Shown here piece by piece: positions 38,163 to 48,017 of a stretch of DNA of 64,000 nt. The position numbers and the translations under genes are program-made. Under the pieces are notes generated by a model, which ran no database searches, was not told the DNA's origin, and saw only the letters and a list, made by a program, of their open reading frames with translations. Source of the DNA: Sneathiella marina. GTDB lineage: Bacteria > Pseudomonadota > Alphaproteobacteria > Sneathiellales > Sneathiellaceae. The DNA is taken from the NCBI RefSeq assembly GCF_023746535.1, contig NZ_CP098747.1:936364-1000363 (forward strand). The letters are read 5' to 3'. Each line of letters opens with the position of its first letter. Position 1 is the stretch's first letter.

Positions 38163-39089
38163 ATGTCGGAAATGTCAGATTATCCCCGCGACTTGATCGG
38201 CTATGGCGCCAATCCACCGGACCCGAAATGGCCGGGAAATGCGCGCCTGGCAGTGCAGTTCGTGCTGAACTATGAAGAAGGGGGCGAAAATTGCATCCTG
38301 CATGGTGACGCAGCCTCGGAGGCGTTTCTTTCGGAGATCGTGGGTGCGCAGGCACTTGAAGATGTGCGCCATATCAGCATGGAATCAATTTACGAATATG
38401 GAAGCCGGGCCGGTGTTTGGCGTCTGTTGAGGTTATTTGAGAAATTTGATATTCCGCTGACGGTTTTCGGCGTTGCCATGGCGCTGGAACGTCATCCGGA
38501 TGTTGCCAAGGCCTTCGTTGAGGCCGGCCACGAAATCTGCAGCCACGGATATCGCTGGATCAATTATCAGTATGTGCCAGAAGCCGTTGAGCGCGAGCAT
38601 ATGAAGAAGGCAATCGATATTATTGGCGAATTGACCGGAGAGCGCCCTCTGGGTTGGTATACAGGCCGGACCAGCCCGAATACCCGGCGGCTGGTCGCGG
38701 AAGAGGGGGGCTTTTTGTATGACGCGGATGCCTATGATGATGATCTGCCTTACTGGATACGAGAGGCAGGTCGCGACCAATTGATCATCCCTTACACACT
38801 TGATGTGAATGACATGAGATTTGCCTCCTTGCAGGGTTTTAACAGTGGCGAGCAGTATTTCACCTATCTGAAGGACAGCTTTGACACCTTGTATGAAGAA
38901 GGGGCTGACGCACCAAAGATGATGTCTGTTGGCCTGCATTGCCGCCTTGTCGGACGGCCCGGACGTATCGCTGCCCTGAAGCGGTTTTTGGAATATGCCA
39001 AAAGTCATGAAGATGTCTGGTTTTGCCGCCGGCTTGAAATTGCACGGCATTGGCATGACCAGCATCCAGCTCCGTCAGGAGCACAATAG
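38163..39089 (+). CDS. puuE: Allantoinase, polysaccharide deacetylase type (PuuE)
   Basis: A 308-residue protein of the polysaccharide deacetylase fold, recognised as PuuE by DLIGYGANPPDPKWPGNARL at the N terminus, FVLNYEEGGEN and the metal/active region ICSHGYRWINYQYVPE. It opens the hydantoin ring of allantoin to allantoate, independently of the amidohydrolase-type allantoinase (PucH/AllB). It starts 12 bp after the regulator gene and 3 bp before uraD. The protein is cytoplasmic with no signal peptide. Confidence 0.93.
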   Translation: MSEMSDYPRDLIGYGANPPDPKWPGNARLAVQFVLNYEEGGENCILHGDAASEAFLSEIVGAQALEDVRHISMESIYEYGSRAGVWRLLRLFEKFDIPLTVFGVAMALERHPDVAKAFVEAGHEICSHGYRWINYQYVPEAVEREHMKKAIDIIGELTGERPLGWYTGRTSPNTRRLVAEEGGFLYDADAYDDDLPYWIREAGRDQLIIPYTLDVNDMRFASLQGFNSGEQYFTYLKDSFDTLYEEGADAPKMMSVGLHCRLVGRPGRIAALKRFLEYAKSHEDVWFCRRLEIARHWHDQHPAPSGAQ

Positions 39090-39091
39090 CT

Positions 39092-39604
39092 ATGACCGAG
39101 TTTAAAAAGCGTCCGAGCGCCATGGACAAGGCAACCTTCATCGAGGCCTTTGGTGGCGTTTATGAACATTCCCCCTGGGTAGCGGAAGCTGTCTGGAACC
39201 AAGGCGTTACGCCTGTTCATGACGTCATTGAAACTTTGGCGGAACATATGGCAAAGGTGGTTGAAAGCGCCGATAAAGAGAGAAAAATGTCCCTTATAAA
39301 CGCGCATCCGGATCTGGCGGGCAAAGCCGCGGTTCGTGGCGAATTGACGGCGGCATCGACCACGGAACAGTCTGGCGCCGGACTGGGAGATTGCACGGCA
39401 GAAGAATTTGAGAAATTTCAGGCGTACAATGACGCCTACAAAGAAAAGTTCGGCTTTCCTTTTATTAAGGCGGTCAAGAACAGCAACCGGCACGAAATCA
39501 TTGCTGGCTTTGAAGCACGTATTGGCAATAATCCAGACCAGGAATTCAAAACTGCATTGCTGGAAATTGATAAAATTGCAAGATTTCGACTATTGGAAAT
39601 GTAG
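39092..39604 (+). CDS. uraD: OHCU decarboxylase
   Basis: A 170-residue helical protein with the UraD motifs FIEAFGGVYEHSPWVAEAVW, NAHPDLAGKAA (catalytic His in HPDLAGK) and SGAGLGDCTAEEFEKFQAYN. It converts 2-oxo-4-hydroxy-4-carboxy-5-ureidoimidazoline, made by UraH, to S-allantoin. It is separate from UraH here, whereas some bacteria fuse them. Neighbours are puuE (three-base gap) and allantoicase. Confidence 0.93.
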   Translation: MTEFKKRPSAMDKATFIEAFGGVYEHSPWVAEAVWNQGVTPVHDVIETLAEHMAKVVESADKERKMSLINAHPDLAGKAAVRGELTAASTTEQSGAGLGDCTAEEFEKFQAYNDAYKEKFGFPFIKAVKNSNRHEIIAGFEARIGNNPDQEFKTALLEIDKIARFRLLEM

Positions 39605-39641
39605 TAACATAACCGTACAAACCGTACGGATGGAGAATTAA

Positions 39642-40646
39642 ATGACACTGGTATCCTCAGAGACAGCTGAATTTGTAACGAAATACACGAATTTGGCATC
39701 GCCCCGACTGGGCGCTGAAGTAACCTATGCGACAGACGATTTTTTTGCCGATAAGTCGCGCCTGATTGATCCTGCTGATCCCGTTTTCATTGAGGGAAAA
39801 TATGATGATAACGGTAAATGGATGGATGGCTGGGAAAGCCGCCGCAAGCGCGGAGAAGGCTTTGATCACTGTATTGTCCGGCTGGCTCTTCCGGGAATCC
39901 TTCATGGCGTAAACATTGATACCAGCCATTTTACGGGTAACTTTCCGCCTGCAGCCTCGATTGACGCGTGTTTTGTGGAGGGTGAACCGGATGGAACGAC
40001 AGTTTGGACGGAGGTTGTGAGCTCGGTTACGCTGCAGGGAAACAGCCATCATCTTGTAGCAATAGGGAACGAAAGCACCTGGAGCCATCTGCGCTTGAAT
40101 ATTTATCCGGACGGCGGAGTTGCCAGGCTACGTGTCTATGGCCAGGTCCAGTGCAATTGGGACAGCCGCGATGAAACCGAAACCATCGACCTGGCGGCCC
40201 TTGTAAATGGGGGGCGCGGCATTGTCGCCAGCGATCAGCATTTCGGATCGCCTTCCAATATCCTTGCGCCGGGCCGCGGTGTGGATATGGGCGATGGATG
40301 GGAGACACGCAGGCGCCGGGAGCCAGGTAATGACTGGGCAATCGTTTCGCTTGGCCATCCGGGGATTATTTCTGAAATAGAAGTGGATACAGCTCATTTT
40401 AAAGGGAATTATCCAGATAGCTGTTCCCTTCAGGCGGCGATGGTAACGGCTGGAACTGATGAATCGCTGGTTACGCAAAGCATGTTCTGGAAAACGCTTT
40501 TGCCCGAGCAAAAACTATCCATGGATAACATCCATAAATTCAGTTCTGAAATTCAGGAAATTGGCCCCATAAGCCATGTGCGGTTGAATATCATTCCCGA
40601 TGGTGGCGTCAGCCGCCTGCGCATGTTCGGCAGGATTTCAAGGTAG
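39642..40646 (+). CDS. alc: Allantoicase
   Basis: A 334-residue protein made of two homologous beta-jellyroll halves. The first carries [20 protein letters not shown] and [12 protein letters not shown], and the second [20 protein letters not shown] and [12 protein letters not shown]. This duplicated layout identifies allantoicase, which hydrolyses allantoate to S-ureidoglycolate and urea. The gene follows uraD after 37 bp; the stop-to-ATG spacing to allA is six bases. The urea-releasing route implies a urease or urea-export step elsewhere in the genome. Confidence 0.92.
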   Translation: MTLVSSETAEFVTKYTNLASPRLGAEVTYATDDFFADKSRLIDPADPVFIEGKYDDNGKWMDGWESRRKRGEGFDHCIVRLALPGILHGVNIDTSHFTGNFPPAASIDACFVEGEPDGTTVWTEVVSSVTLQGNSHHLVAIGNESTWSHLRLNIYPDGGVARLRVYGQVQCNWDSRDETETIDLAALVNGGRGIVASDQHFGSPSNILAPGRGVDMGDGWETRRRREPGNDWAIVSLGHPGIISEIEVDTAHFKGNYPDSCSLQAAMVTAGTDESLVTQSMFWKTLLPEQKLSMDNIHKFSSEIQEIGPISHVRLNIIPDGGVSRLRMFGRISR

Positions 40647-40652
40647 GAAATC

Positions 40653-41141
40653 ATGAAATTATCCATCGAACCGCTTACAAAGGAATCCTTCGCACCTTAC
40701 GGCGATGTGATTGAAACGTCAGGGTCAGATTTCTTTCCGATAAATAATGGCTCGACCCAACGTTTTCATGACCTTGCTGAGGTTCAGCTTGATGCCGGAG
40801 CCCGAACGCTGGTTAATATTTTTCGGGCTACGCCGTTAAGCTATCCCCTCAACATACGAATGGTCGAACGCCACCCGGTCGGTAGCCAGGCATTTGTACC
40901 GCTCAATAATCGTCCCTATCTGGTTGCAGTCGCGCCCCGGGGTGACGTTGTATCCGTTGATGATCTGAAGATTTTCTCGGCGCGGGGTGATCAGGGCGTT
41001 AATTATCATGCGGGGACCTGGCATCACCCTGTTCTCGCCCTGGAGGCCGTCAGTGACTTTCTCGTCATCGACCGCGGCGGGGAGGGACCCAACTGTGATG
41101 AATTTTTCTTCGACGAACCTGAAATCTGGATAGACTTATAA
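40653..41141 (+). CDS. allA: Ureidoglycolate lyase
   Basis: A 162-residue cupin-fold enzyme with the AllA motifs EPLTKESFAPYGDVIE, INNGSTQRFHDLA and the C-terminal NYHAGTWHHPVLAL. It splits ureidoglycolate into glyoxylate and urea, the last step of the pathway encoded here. It is the last gene of the gntR-puuE-uraD-alc-allA operon. Its last six bases overlap the convergent GNAT gene. Confidence 0.92.
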   Translation: MKLSIEPLTKESFAPYGDVIETSGSDFFPINNGSTQRFHDLAEVQLDAGARTLVNIFRATPLSYPLNIRMVERHPVGSQAFVPLNNRPYLVAVAPRGDVVSVDDLKIFSARGDQGVNYHAGTWHHPVLALEAVSDFLVIDRGGEGPNCDEFFFDEPEIWIDL

Positions 41142-41882
41142 TTTGCTGCGATAATGATAGCTGTATAGGCAGGTCTTAAAGCCCATATTTTCCCAGAAAT
41201 GTCTCCCGCCGATATTTGATTGAACAGCCTGCAGATAGGCGGTCTTCGCCCCGGCATTTATGGCTTCGACAATCAATCTGTTGACGATAGCAGCAGCATA
41301 TCCCAATCGCCGATGATCTGGACTGGTCGCAAATTCAAAGAGTCCCAAATAGTCCGCAGATAAAGCGCCAAGTCCAACGGCGACGGTATTACTCCCGTTT
41401 TTTACCATTGCAAATAAGATCTCATGTTCGGACCGGTCAATCATCTGGCCAAGAGTATTTCGTGATTCGGGTGACAAATTCGTTAGATGGCCAATTGCGT
41501 TGATACCCTCGATCGAGGCCTTTTTTTCAACGACAACCTCGACATCCTCCTTGCTAACGGGGGGGGCCATAAGGGGCTGAACCAAAACATCCGTTGGATC
41601 TGAAAGAGAATAACCGAGAGAGGAAAGTTCAGCATCCAAATCGCCATTGGCAAGCGGTGTCAGCCGAAAATGACAGGGTTGGCCTTTTTGCCTGTAGATG
41701 GCTTCACAATGAGAAATCTTCTCGTCCAAGGGCAGTGCGCTTTGTCCGGTAAAATTCACGGAATTGGCACGGCGCGTATGACCATTGGCAAAGCGCAATT
41801 GCCAACCATCGTAGATTTCGCTATCTAGCGCAGGCAGCGCCGCACGTGCATGTGCTTCGATTTCAGATATAATTACCGACAT
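41136..41882 (-). CDS. GNAT family N-acetyltransferase
   Basis: About 248 residues from the ATG at 41882; a frame open to 41945 has no better start signal. The C-terminal half has the acetyl-CoA-binding beta-turn region ATSPDHRRLGYAAAIVNRL and SNIGGRHFWENMGFK, which are GNAT motifs A and B. The N-terminal 110 residues (DGWQLRFANGHTRRANSV) resemble a first, degenerate GNAT-like half seen in some two-domain members. Substrate unknown. It is divergent from the MMPL gene with about 90 bp between the starts. Confidence 0.85.
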   Translation of the reverse strand: MSVIISEIEAHARAALPALDSEIYDGWQLRFANGHTRRANSVNFTGQSALPLDEKISHCEAIYRQKGQPCHFRLTPLANGDLDAELSSLGYSLSDPTDVLVQPLMAPPVSKEDVEVVVEKKASIEGINAIGHLTNLSPESRNTLGQMIDRSEHEILFAMVKNGSNTVAVGLGALSADYLGLFEFATSPDHRRLGYAAAIVNRLIVEAINAGAKTAYLQAVQSNIGGRHFWENMGFKTCLYSYHYRSKL

Positions 41883-41971
41883 ATGAGTTGCGCTGTTCCT
41901 TTTGTTCCCGAGTTCAGCATGGAGCAAACAAAGTTCAAAGGCCATTGTGCCACAGGAGAATTGACCTGCAT

Positions 41972-44095
41972 ATGGGCTCTTATTCGCTATCTCTGGAGGC
42001 CCGGCTGTTAGCCGGCTGTTTGTGCCTGGCAGCCGTGATATTTACGCTTTTCATCAGCCTCGTCGATTTGCGCCCGCAAGTTACACCGGATTTCTTTTTC
42101 GGATCAAACGATCCGGATTTGGCACAGTCGGAACAGATACGAGCCTTGTTCCCCTCCGATGAGTTTTTGATCGTGAGCGTTGCCAGCGATGATATTGGCT
42201 CAGAAAAATACCTCTCCAGATTAACGGCTTTGAGCGCTGATATGGGGAAAATTGACGGAATTTTACGTATTGTTAGTGTTGCCGATGGACCGGGTAATAT
42301 TGATGAGGCCCGGGACAGCCCATTTTGGCGCCCCCTGCTTATCAGCGAGGGAGAGGAGGCAACGCTTATTATAGCCTTCGTCAAAAGCCCGGCACCTGAA
42401 AATCTGGTCGCCGAAGTGGAAGCGGCGACCCGATTGTTTGATACAGAGGGAAGTTTCCAGATCAGGCTTTCCGGAATGCCGTATATTGTTGATCAAATCA
42501 GGCGAAGTCTTGTGCATGATATCAAGATCTTCAGCTCGTCCGCATTGGCAATCTTTACCCTGGTTCTGTTATTGGTATTTCGCTCTCCGATGATTGCACT
42601 TGGCGCGGCGGTCAGTGGCATTAGCGCTGTGTTCCTGACCCTAATTATGTTGCAATTGTTGGGTCAGCCCATGGGAATTCTTACGGCAAACCTTGCCATT
42701 ATTATATTTGTGCTGGTTCAATCGCAGCTGATTTACCTGACATCGAATTGGCGTCAAATACAGGTTGAGCAAAAATTCGAGGCCGTCAGGCAGGCTGTCT
42801 TGAAAACCTTTAAAGCCTCTCTCTGGTGCATGATCACTACCTTATTGGGGTTTGCCACACTACTTTTTGTCGCAGCGGAACCCCTTAGACAACTCGGTGG
42901 AGGCGGGATGATAGGCGCCTTTTCCGCTCTTTTATGCAGTTTCTTAATTTACCCGGCCTTCTTGCTATATGCCACTCGAAGACCAGCCAAAAATAAATCC
43001 CGACCAGGAACGCACCAATCGAAGGGGGCCTCCTGGCTTCGTGCCTCCGCCGCTGTTTTGCTTTTGGCTGTGGCTATTTTATCTATTCCCGGCTTGTTAC
43101 GGCTCAATACGGACCCGAGTTTATTTTCGTATTTTGACGAGGGCGGCGAACTTCATGAAGGTCTTACCTTCGTCGATGCCAATGGCGGGAGCAGCCCCAT
43201 GTCGCTGGTCGTTCGTATGAAAAACGGTAACAGTCTTGATAACGAATCCAGTTATGAGGCCATGTGGAAATTGCATAATGCATTGCTCGCCCATAAGGAA
43301 GTCGGCACGGTTATTTCCCTGCCAGCTTTGATGGCGGAAGCCAATAATCATCCGCTGGCCTTCATTTTGCCTTGGCGTGAGATAATTAGCCTCTTGTCTT
43401 CAGATTTTAACCAGAGAATTGCGGAAAGCTTTCTAACTGAGGACAGAAACCAAACGCTCTATATTCTAAGAATGAAAGAAGGAGGGCGTTTGCAGGACCG
43501 GAATTCTGTCACGACCGAATTGCAGGCAATTGTCGATGATGTGGGCTTTGAAACCAGTCTTACAGGTGGTGTCTATGCTTTACAAGGCCGCCTCTCCGAT
43601 CTTGTTGCCAGTAGTCTGAGCACGGGTGTTATTGCGCTTCTTGCCTTGTTTGTTGGCATTGGGTTTATTGTTACCCGCAGCGTGGCATTAACCGCGGCCA
43701 TGGGTGCAACGGCCGCCTTAATCCCGCTAACAATTCTAGGTGGATGGGGATGGCTGCGGGTCCCGGTTGATATTATCTCGGCGCCTGCGGCCAATGTCTG
43801 TTTCGGGATCGCTGTAGATGCCCTCATACATTTGGCAATCGCCGTAAAGCAGCGGTTATCAATATCGAAAACCAGGGATGCCTGGACTGCAGCCCTAAAG
43901 GAACAAACACCGGGGGTATTGGCGTCAAGCGGGATTATAGCGATCGGTTTTGTTATTTTCGCCTATTCAGGTTTTCCGCCAACAACCCGGTTTGGCGGCG
44001 CAATTGTCATTGGGTCCATATTCGCTGGAGGCGCAACACTTTGCTTGTTCCCTCTTCTTGGCCAATTGTTTATGAGATTTAGCCGTAGCAAATGA
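41972..44095 (+). CDS. MMPL/RND family transporter
   Basis: About 707 residues from the ATG at 41972; the frame is open further upstream but that part overlaps the divergent GNAT start region and lacks a membrane segment. The layout is one N-terminal helix (residues 11-30), a large extracytoplasmic loop, five to six helices (about 200-365), a second loop, and another set of helices near 555-705. That is the duplicated plan of RND/MMPL transporters, which export lipids or hydrophobic compounds. SALAIFTLVLLLVFRSPMIA is a typical segment. Its stop overlaps the hrpB start by four bases. Substrate unknown. Confidence 0.85.
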   Translation: MGSYSLSLEARLLAGCLCLAAVIFTLFISLVDLRPQVTPDFFFGSNDPDLAQSEQIRALFPSDEFLIVSVASDDIGSEKYLSRLTALSADMGKIDGILRIVSVADGPGNIDEARDSPFWRPLLISEGEEATLIIAFVKSPAPENLVAEVEAATRLFDTEGSFQIRLSGMPYIVDQIRRSLVHDIKIFSSSALAIFTLVLLLVFRSPMIALGAAVSGISAVFLTLIMLQLLGQPMGILTANLAIIIFVLVQSQLIYLTSNWRQIQVEQKFEAVRQAVLKTFKASLWCMITTLLGFATLLFVAAEPLRQLGGGGMIGAFSALLCSFLIYPAFLLYATRRPAKNKSRPGTHQSKGASWLRASAAVLLLAVAILSIPGLLRLNTDPSLFSYFDEGGELHEGLTFVDANGGSSPMSLVVRMKNGNSLDNESSYEAMWKLHNALLAHKEVGTVISLPALMAEANNHPLAFILPWREIISLLSSDFNQRIAESFLTEDRNQTLYILRMKEGGRLQDRNSVTTELQAIVDDVGFETSLTGGVYALQGRLSDLVASSLSTGVIALLALFVGIGFIVTRSVALTAAMGATAALIPLTILGGWGWLRVPVDIISAPAANVCFGIAVDALIHLAIAVKQRLSISKTRDAWTAALKEQTPGVLASSGIIAIGFVIFAYSGFPPTTRFGGAIVIGSIFAGGATLCLFPLLGQLFMRFSRSK

Positions 44096-46623
44096 AGGAG
44101 ATTTTCCGAAATTCCAGCCTTCCTATTGTTGGCGTGCTAGATGAAATTTCTGATGCGCTTTCTACGAACAATCTTGCTATTTTGCAGGCAGATCCTGGTG
44201 CAGGGAAAACAACATTTGTGCCCCTATACTTGCTGGACAAGTTTCTAAAGCGCGGGAAAAAAATTGTAATGCTTGAGCCGAGGCGCTTGGCAGCACGCAT
44301 GTCAGCCCAGCGAATGGCAAACATGATTGGTGAGGAAGTGGGTGAAACCGTAGGCTATCGTGTTCGGCTTGATAGTAAGGTTAGCGCGACAACACGTATT
44401 GAAGTCGTAACGGAAGGCGTTCTTACGCGGCGGTTGCAGGCTGATCCTGAATTGTCTCAAATAGATTTACTGATCTTTGATGAATTCCATGAACGCAGTC
44501 TGCAAACGGATCTGGGGCTGGCCTTGTCCCGGCAGATTCAGGAAGTACTGCGGGATGATTTGAGCATCCTCATCATGTCTGCAACACTTGAGGCCGAAAA
44601 GTTATCTGCCCTCCTTGGAAACGCTCCCGTGATTTCCAGTAAGGGGCGTCAATTTCCAATTCAGACACATTTCCTGGCGAAGCCGACGAAAGATCGTGTG
44701 GAAGTAAAAACGGCGCGGGCTATCGATATGGCTTTAGCGGAGGAGGCGGGGGATATTCTCGTTTTTTTACCCGGCGTTGGGGAAATAAATCGGGTGCAAT
44801 CGCTGGTCAAGAAGGCTGATAAGCCGGGTGATTTCATCGTTTTTCCGCTATATGGAAATCTTCGTCAGCAGGATCAGAATGCTGTATTGCGCCCGTCGGT
44901 TGACGGCGTGCGAAAGGTCGTGCTGGCAACAGATATTGCTGAGACAAGCTTGACCATCGAAGGTATTAAAATTGTTATCGATGCAGGTCTTTCGAGATCC
45001 CCTATATTTGACCCTAACTCCGGGATGAGCAGACTGGAAACAACGCGGGTTTCCCGATCTTCCGCAGACCAGCGTAGGGGACGGGCAGGCCGGTTGACGG
45101 CCGGAATTTGCTATCGATTATGGACGGCGGCTGAAGACCGTAGTCTTGTTGAGTATTCACCGCCGGAAATTCTGACCACCGACTTATGTACATTGATGCT
45201 CGAACTTGCCAATTGGGGCGTTCAGGATGTTGGAGAACTTCCCTGGATGACGCCACCTCCCATAGGCCCCATGGCGCAAGCCGTCGCCTTGCTCATCAGT
45301 CTTGGTGCACTCGACAAGAATAAAAACATTACCTCCCTTGGCAAGCAGATCGTCCGGCTGCCTTTACATCCGCGACTGTCGACAATGGTTATAAAATCTG
45401 CGGAATATTCAGCTTCCAAACTGGCATGTGATATTGCCAGCCTGTTGTCGGAACGCGACATCTTGCGCCGGAATCGGGACGCGCCAAGTTCAGACATAAA
45501 AGATCGGCTGAACTTGCTTATTGGTTATCGGCGAAAGAAATCTGTTTCTGGTCCAGGCGTTGATGATATGGCCATCCGGCAGATAGATCGGGCCAGCAAG
45601 GATTTGATGCGCCGACTGAAACAGCAAGATGGAAAATATGACATAAATCAAGCGGGATTATTGCTCGCATTTGCCTATCCCGACCGTATTGGCGATTTGC
45701 GAAACAGGAGTCAGTTGAACTATCGCTTGTCCGGTGGCAGGGGCGCCAGACTTGATGCAAATGATAAGCTCCTGGGCGAGCCCTATTTAGTGGCAGCGGA
45801 TGTGGACGGTAAAGGCAGCGATGCCAGGATTTATTTAGCAGCTGCGTTGTCGTATACGGACATTCAAAAAGCATTTGAGCCTGAATTTGAAACGCGTCGG
45901 AAGGTTTACTGGGACGAGAAGAAGCAGCGTATTGAAGCGGTGAGTGAAAAATGCCTTGGAGCTCTGATTTTACAAAGCACCCGTCTCAAAGATGCGTCAT
46001 CTGAAGAAATTTCTGCTGCTCTTGTGGCGGTTATTCGAAGTAAAGGTCTTCAGCTTTTACCGTGGGACGATGCAAGCAGATCGCTGGTCAACAGAGTAGT
46101 ATTCGCGAGGTATCACGAGGCAAACGAACAATGGCCGGATTTTTCAAATGAAGGGCTTGCTGAGCGCTTGGAAGAATGGCTCCTTCCCTATCTTGTCGGT
46201 CTTATGAGCCTGTCGGATTTGCAGTCGATTGACCTTGCGAGCATTTTGAGGAATGAACTTGGATATGACAGAGCGGCACAGCTGGACGTATTTGCGCCGC
46301 CGACCCTTAAGGTTCCAAGCGGATCACATATTCGCCTGGATTACTCCAATCCGCAGATTCCGGTCCTGTCTGTTCGACTGCAAGAGGTTTTCGGCCTTAG
46401 AGAGGTGCCAAAAATCGCAAAAGGAAAGGTAGCAGTCACAATTCATCTGCTGTCACCGGCACATCGCCCGTTACAGGTGACATCGGATCTGGAGAGTTTC
46501 TGGCGAACAACCTACAACGAAGTCAAAAAAGACATGAAAGGCCGTTATCCAAAACATTATTGGCCGGAGGATCCGTTACAGGCAGAGGCAACCAGCCGGG
46601 CCAAAAAGCGCAAGCCAGATTAA
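44092..46623 (+). CDS. hrpB: ATP-dependent RNA helicase HrpB
   Basis: An 843-residue DEAH/RHA-type helicase. Motif I is ADPGAGKTTFVP near residue 34, motif II DEFHERSLQTDLGLA near residue 130, motif III MSATLEAEKL, and motif VI QRRGRAGRLT near residue 327. The HrpB-specific C-terminal domain ends in FWRTTYNEVKKDMKGRYPKH. HrpB proteins are widespread but their RNA target is unclear. The four-base overlap with the MMPL gene shows one mRNA. The convergent HlyD gene begins 14 bases after its stop. Confidence 0.93.
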   Translation: MKEIFRNSSLPIVGVLDEISDALSTNNLAILQADPGAGKTTFVPLYLLDKFLKRGKKIVMLEPRRLAARMSAQRMANMIGEEVGETVGYRVRLDSKVSATTRIEVVTEGVLTRRLQADPELSQIDLLIFDEFHERSLQTDLGLALSRQIQEVLRDDLSILIMSATLEAEKLSALLGNAPVISSKGRQFPIQTHFLAKPTKDRVEVKTARAIDMALAEEAGDILVFLPGVGEINRVQSLVKKADKPGDFIVFPLYGNLRQQDQNAVLRPSVDGVRKVVLATDIAETSLTIEGIKIVIDAGLSRSPIFDPNSGMSRLETTRVSRSSADQRRGRAGRLTAGICYRLWTAAEDRSLVEYSPPEILTTDLCTLMLELANWGVQDVGELPWMTPPPIGPMAQAVALLISLGALDKNKNITSLGKQIVRLPLHPRLSTMVIKSAEYSASKLACDIASLLSERDILRRNRDAPSSDIKDRLNLLIGYRRKKSVSGPGVDDMAIRQIDRASKDLMRRLKQQDGKYDINQAGLLLAFAYPDRIGDLRNRSQLNYRLSGGRGARLDANDKLLGEPYLVAADVDGKGSDARIYLAAALSYTDIQKAFEPEFETRRKVYWDEKKQRIEAVSEKCLGALILQSTRLKDASSEEISAALVAVIRSKGLQLLPWDDASRSLVNRVVFARYHEANEQWPDFSNEGLAERLEEWLLPYLVGLMSLSDLQSIDLASILRNELGYDRAAQLDVFAPPTLKVPSGSHIRLDYSNPQIPVLSVRLQEVFGLREVPKIAKGKVAVTIHLLSPAHRPLQVTSDLESFWRTTYNEVKKDMKGRYPKHYWPEDPLQAEATSRAKKRKPD

Positions 46624-46637
46624 TGTCCGAGGGGTAC

Positions 46638-48017
46638 TTATCTTTCGCGGAATGACTGCCCTAATGTCGTATGTATTGGTTTAAGGAGATATTCCAACAC
46701 GGTTTTCGTACCCGAATGAATATCCGCCGTGGCGGTCATCCCCGGAAGAATCAGATTCCGGTCCGGATTGTCACCTACATATGATTGGGCAAGCTTGACT
46801 TTGCCTTTGTAATAGTTCTCACCCTGCTCATCCTGGAAAGTTGTTGCTGAAATATGAGTAAGCTCACCCTCAATGGATCCATATCGGGAGTAATTATACG
46901 TCACGAATTTTACGGTTGCGCGCTGACCAACATCCAGATGCCCAATGTCCTCAGGGCGGATTTGGACTTCCAGTATGAGTTCCTGCCCGACGGGGACAAC
47001 AGTCACGATGGTGCTTCCGGGTGCAATGACGGATCCAATGGATTTTACATCAAGCCCCTGAATGACGCCATTTACGGGCGCGTAGATATCCAGGCGACGA
47101 AGCTTGCTGATAATTTTATTGAGTTTTTCTTCCAATTCGGCCGCTTCGGCATTGGTCAGTGCCAATTTGTCCAGGGCTTCCCGCTTTGCATGATCAACAA
47201 CTTCGGAGAGGCGGCTCCTCGCTTCAGCGATCGATTGATCTACGGTCCGGGATTTTAACGCCAGCTCTTGCAAGTTTCCTTTTTCCTTGAGATAGAGACG
47301 CTCAGATTCCAGATAATCGAACCGGCTTAAAGTACTGGATTTCAATAGGCGCCGGCGAATATTAAGTTGCTCCTCAAGGGGCGCCACCTGATTTGCCAAG
47401 ACAATTTGTTGGGTTTTCAAAAGGGCTTTTTCAGATTTACGCTGCTCGACCTGTGTTTTTAAAATGGAGACCTGGTTCTTAAGATCGAGACGTTGTGCCT
47501 CCAGAAGCGCCTCTTGCTCCTCCAAAAATGGGCGGTATCGGTCATATTCCAACGAATATTTCATTGGTTCGTTGCTGGTAAAAGCCACAAGTCGGGAAAT
47601 TTTCATCTTAAGGATGACCAGCTGTGTTGTGATCTGGTTCTTTTCGGCCAGTAAGTCCGTGGAGTCCAGACGTACAATCACCTGGCCTTTTTCAACAATC
47701 TCCCCTTCACTGACGGCAATATCGCTGATGGTGCCACCATCGATATGTTGCAATATTTGCACGGCACCAGAGGGGACGACCTTACCCGAGGCAACAGCTA
47801 CTTCATCTATTTCCGCGAAATTTGCCCAAACGACGAAGGCAACAATAATGGCAAAGCCGAACAGCATAGCCGCCCGCAAAAACGGGGTCGCGCCCGTTTC
47901 TTCGAGCATGATAGAGAGCCCGAGGCGGTTGCTGAAAGGTTTCCCCTTGTTTAACACGAGTTTTTCTGTTGTCTGTTCAATGGGCTCTGTGCCCTCGTTA
48001 TCTGATGGTTTTGCCAT
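46638..48017 (-). CDS. HlyD family type I secretion adaptor
   Basis: A 459-residue membrane fusion protein. One N-terminal membrane helix (near residues 48-66, LFGFAIIVAFVVWANFAEID) is followed by a lipoyl-like region (VVPSGAVQILQHIDGG), a long coiled-coil hairpin (residues about 130-290) and a C-terminal beta-barrel region (RPEDIGHLDVGQRATVKF). It would bridge the inner-membrane ABC exporter to a TolC-type channel. Its start shares one base with the stop of the upstream ABC exporter gene. No TolC homologue is in this window. Confidence 0.92.
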   Translation of the reverse strand: MAKPSDNEGTEPIEQTTEKLVLNKGKPFSNRLGLSIMLEETGATPFLRAAMLFGFAIIVAFVVWANFAEIDEVAVASGKVVPSGAVQILQHIDGGTISDIAVSEGEIVEKGQVIVRLDSTDLLAEKNQITTQLVILKMKISRLVAFTSNEPMKYSLEYDRYRPFLEEQEALLEAQRLDLKNQVSILKTQVEQRKSEKALLKTQQIVLANQVAPLEEQLNIRRRLLKSSTLSRFDYLESERLYLKEKGNLQELALKSRTVDQSIAEARSRLSEVVDHAKREALDKLALTNAEAAELEEKLNKIISKLRRLDIYAPVNGVIQGLDVKSIGSVIAPGSTIVTVVPVGQELILEVQIRPEDIGHLDVGQRATVKFVTYNYSRYGSIEGELTHISATTFQDEQGENYYKGKVKLAQSYVGDNPDRNLILPGMTATADIHSGTKTVLEYLLKPIHTTLGQSFRER

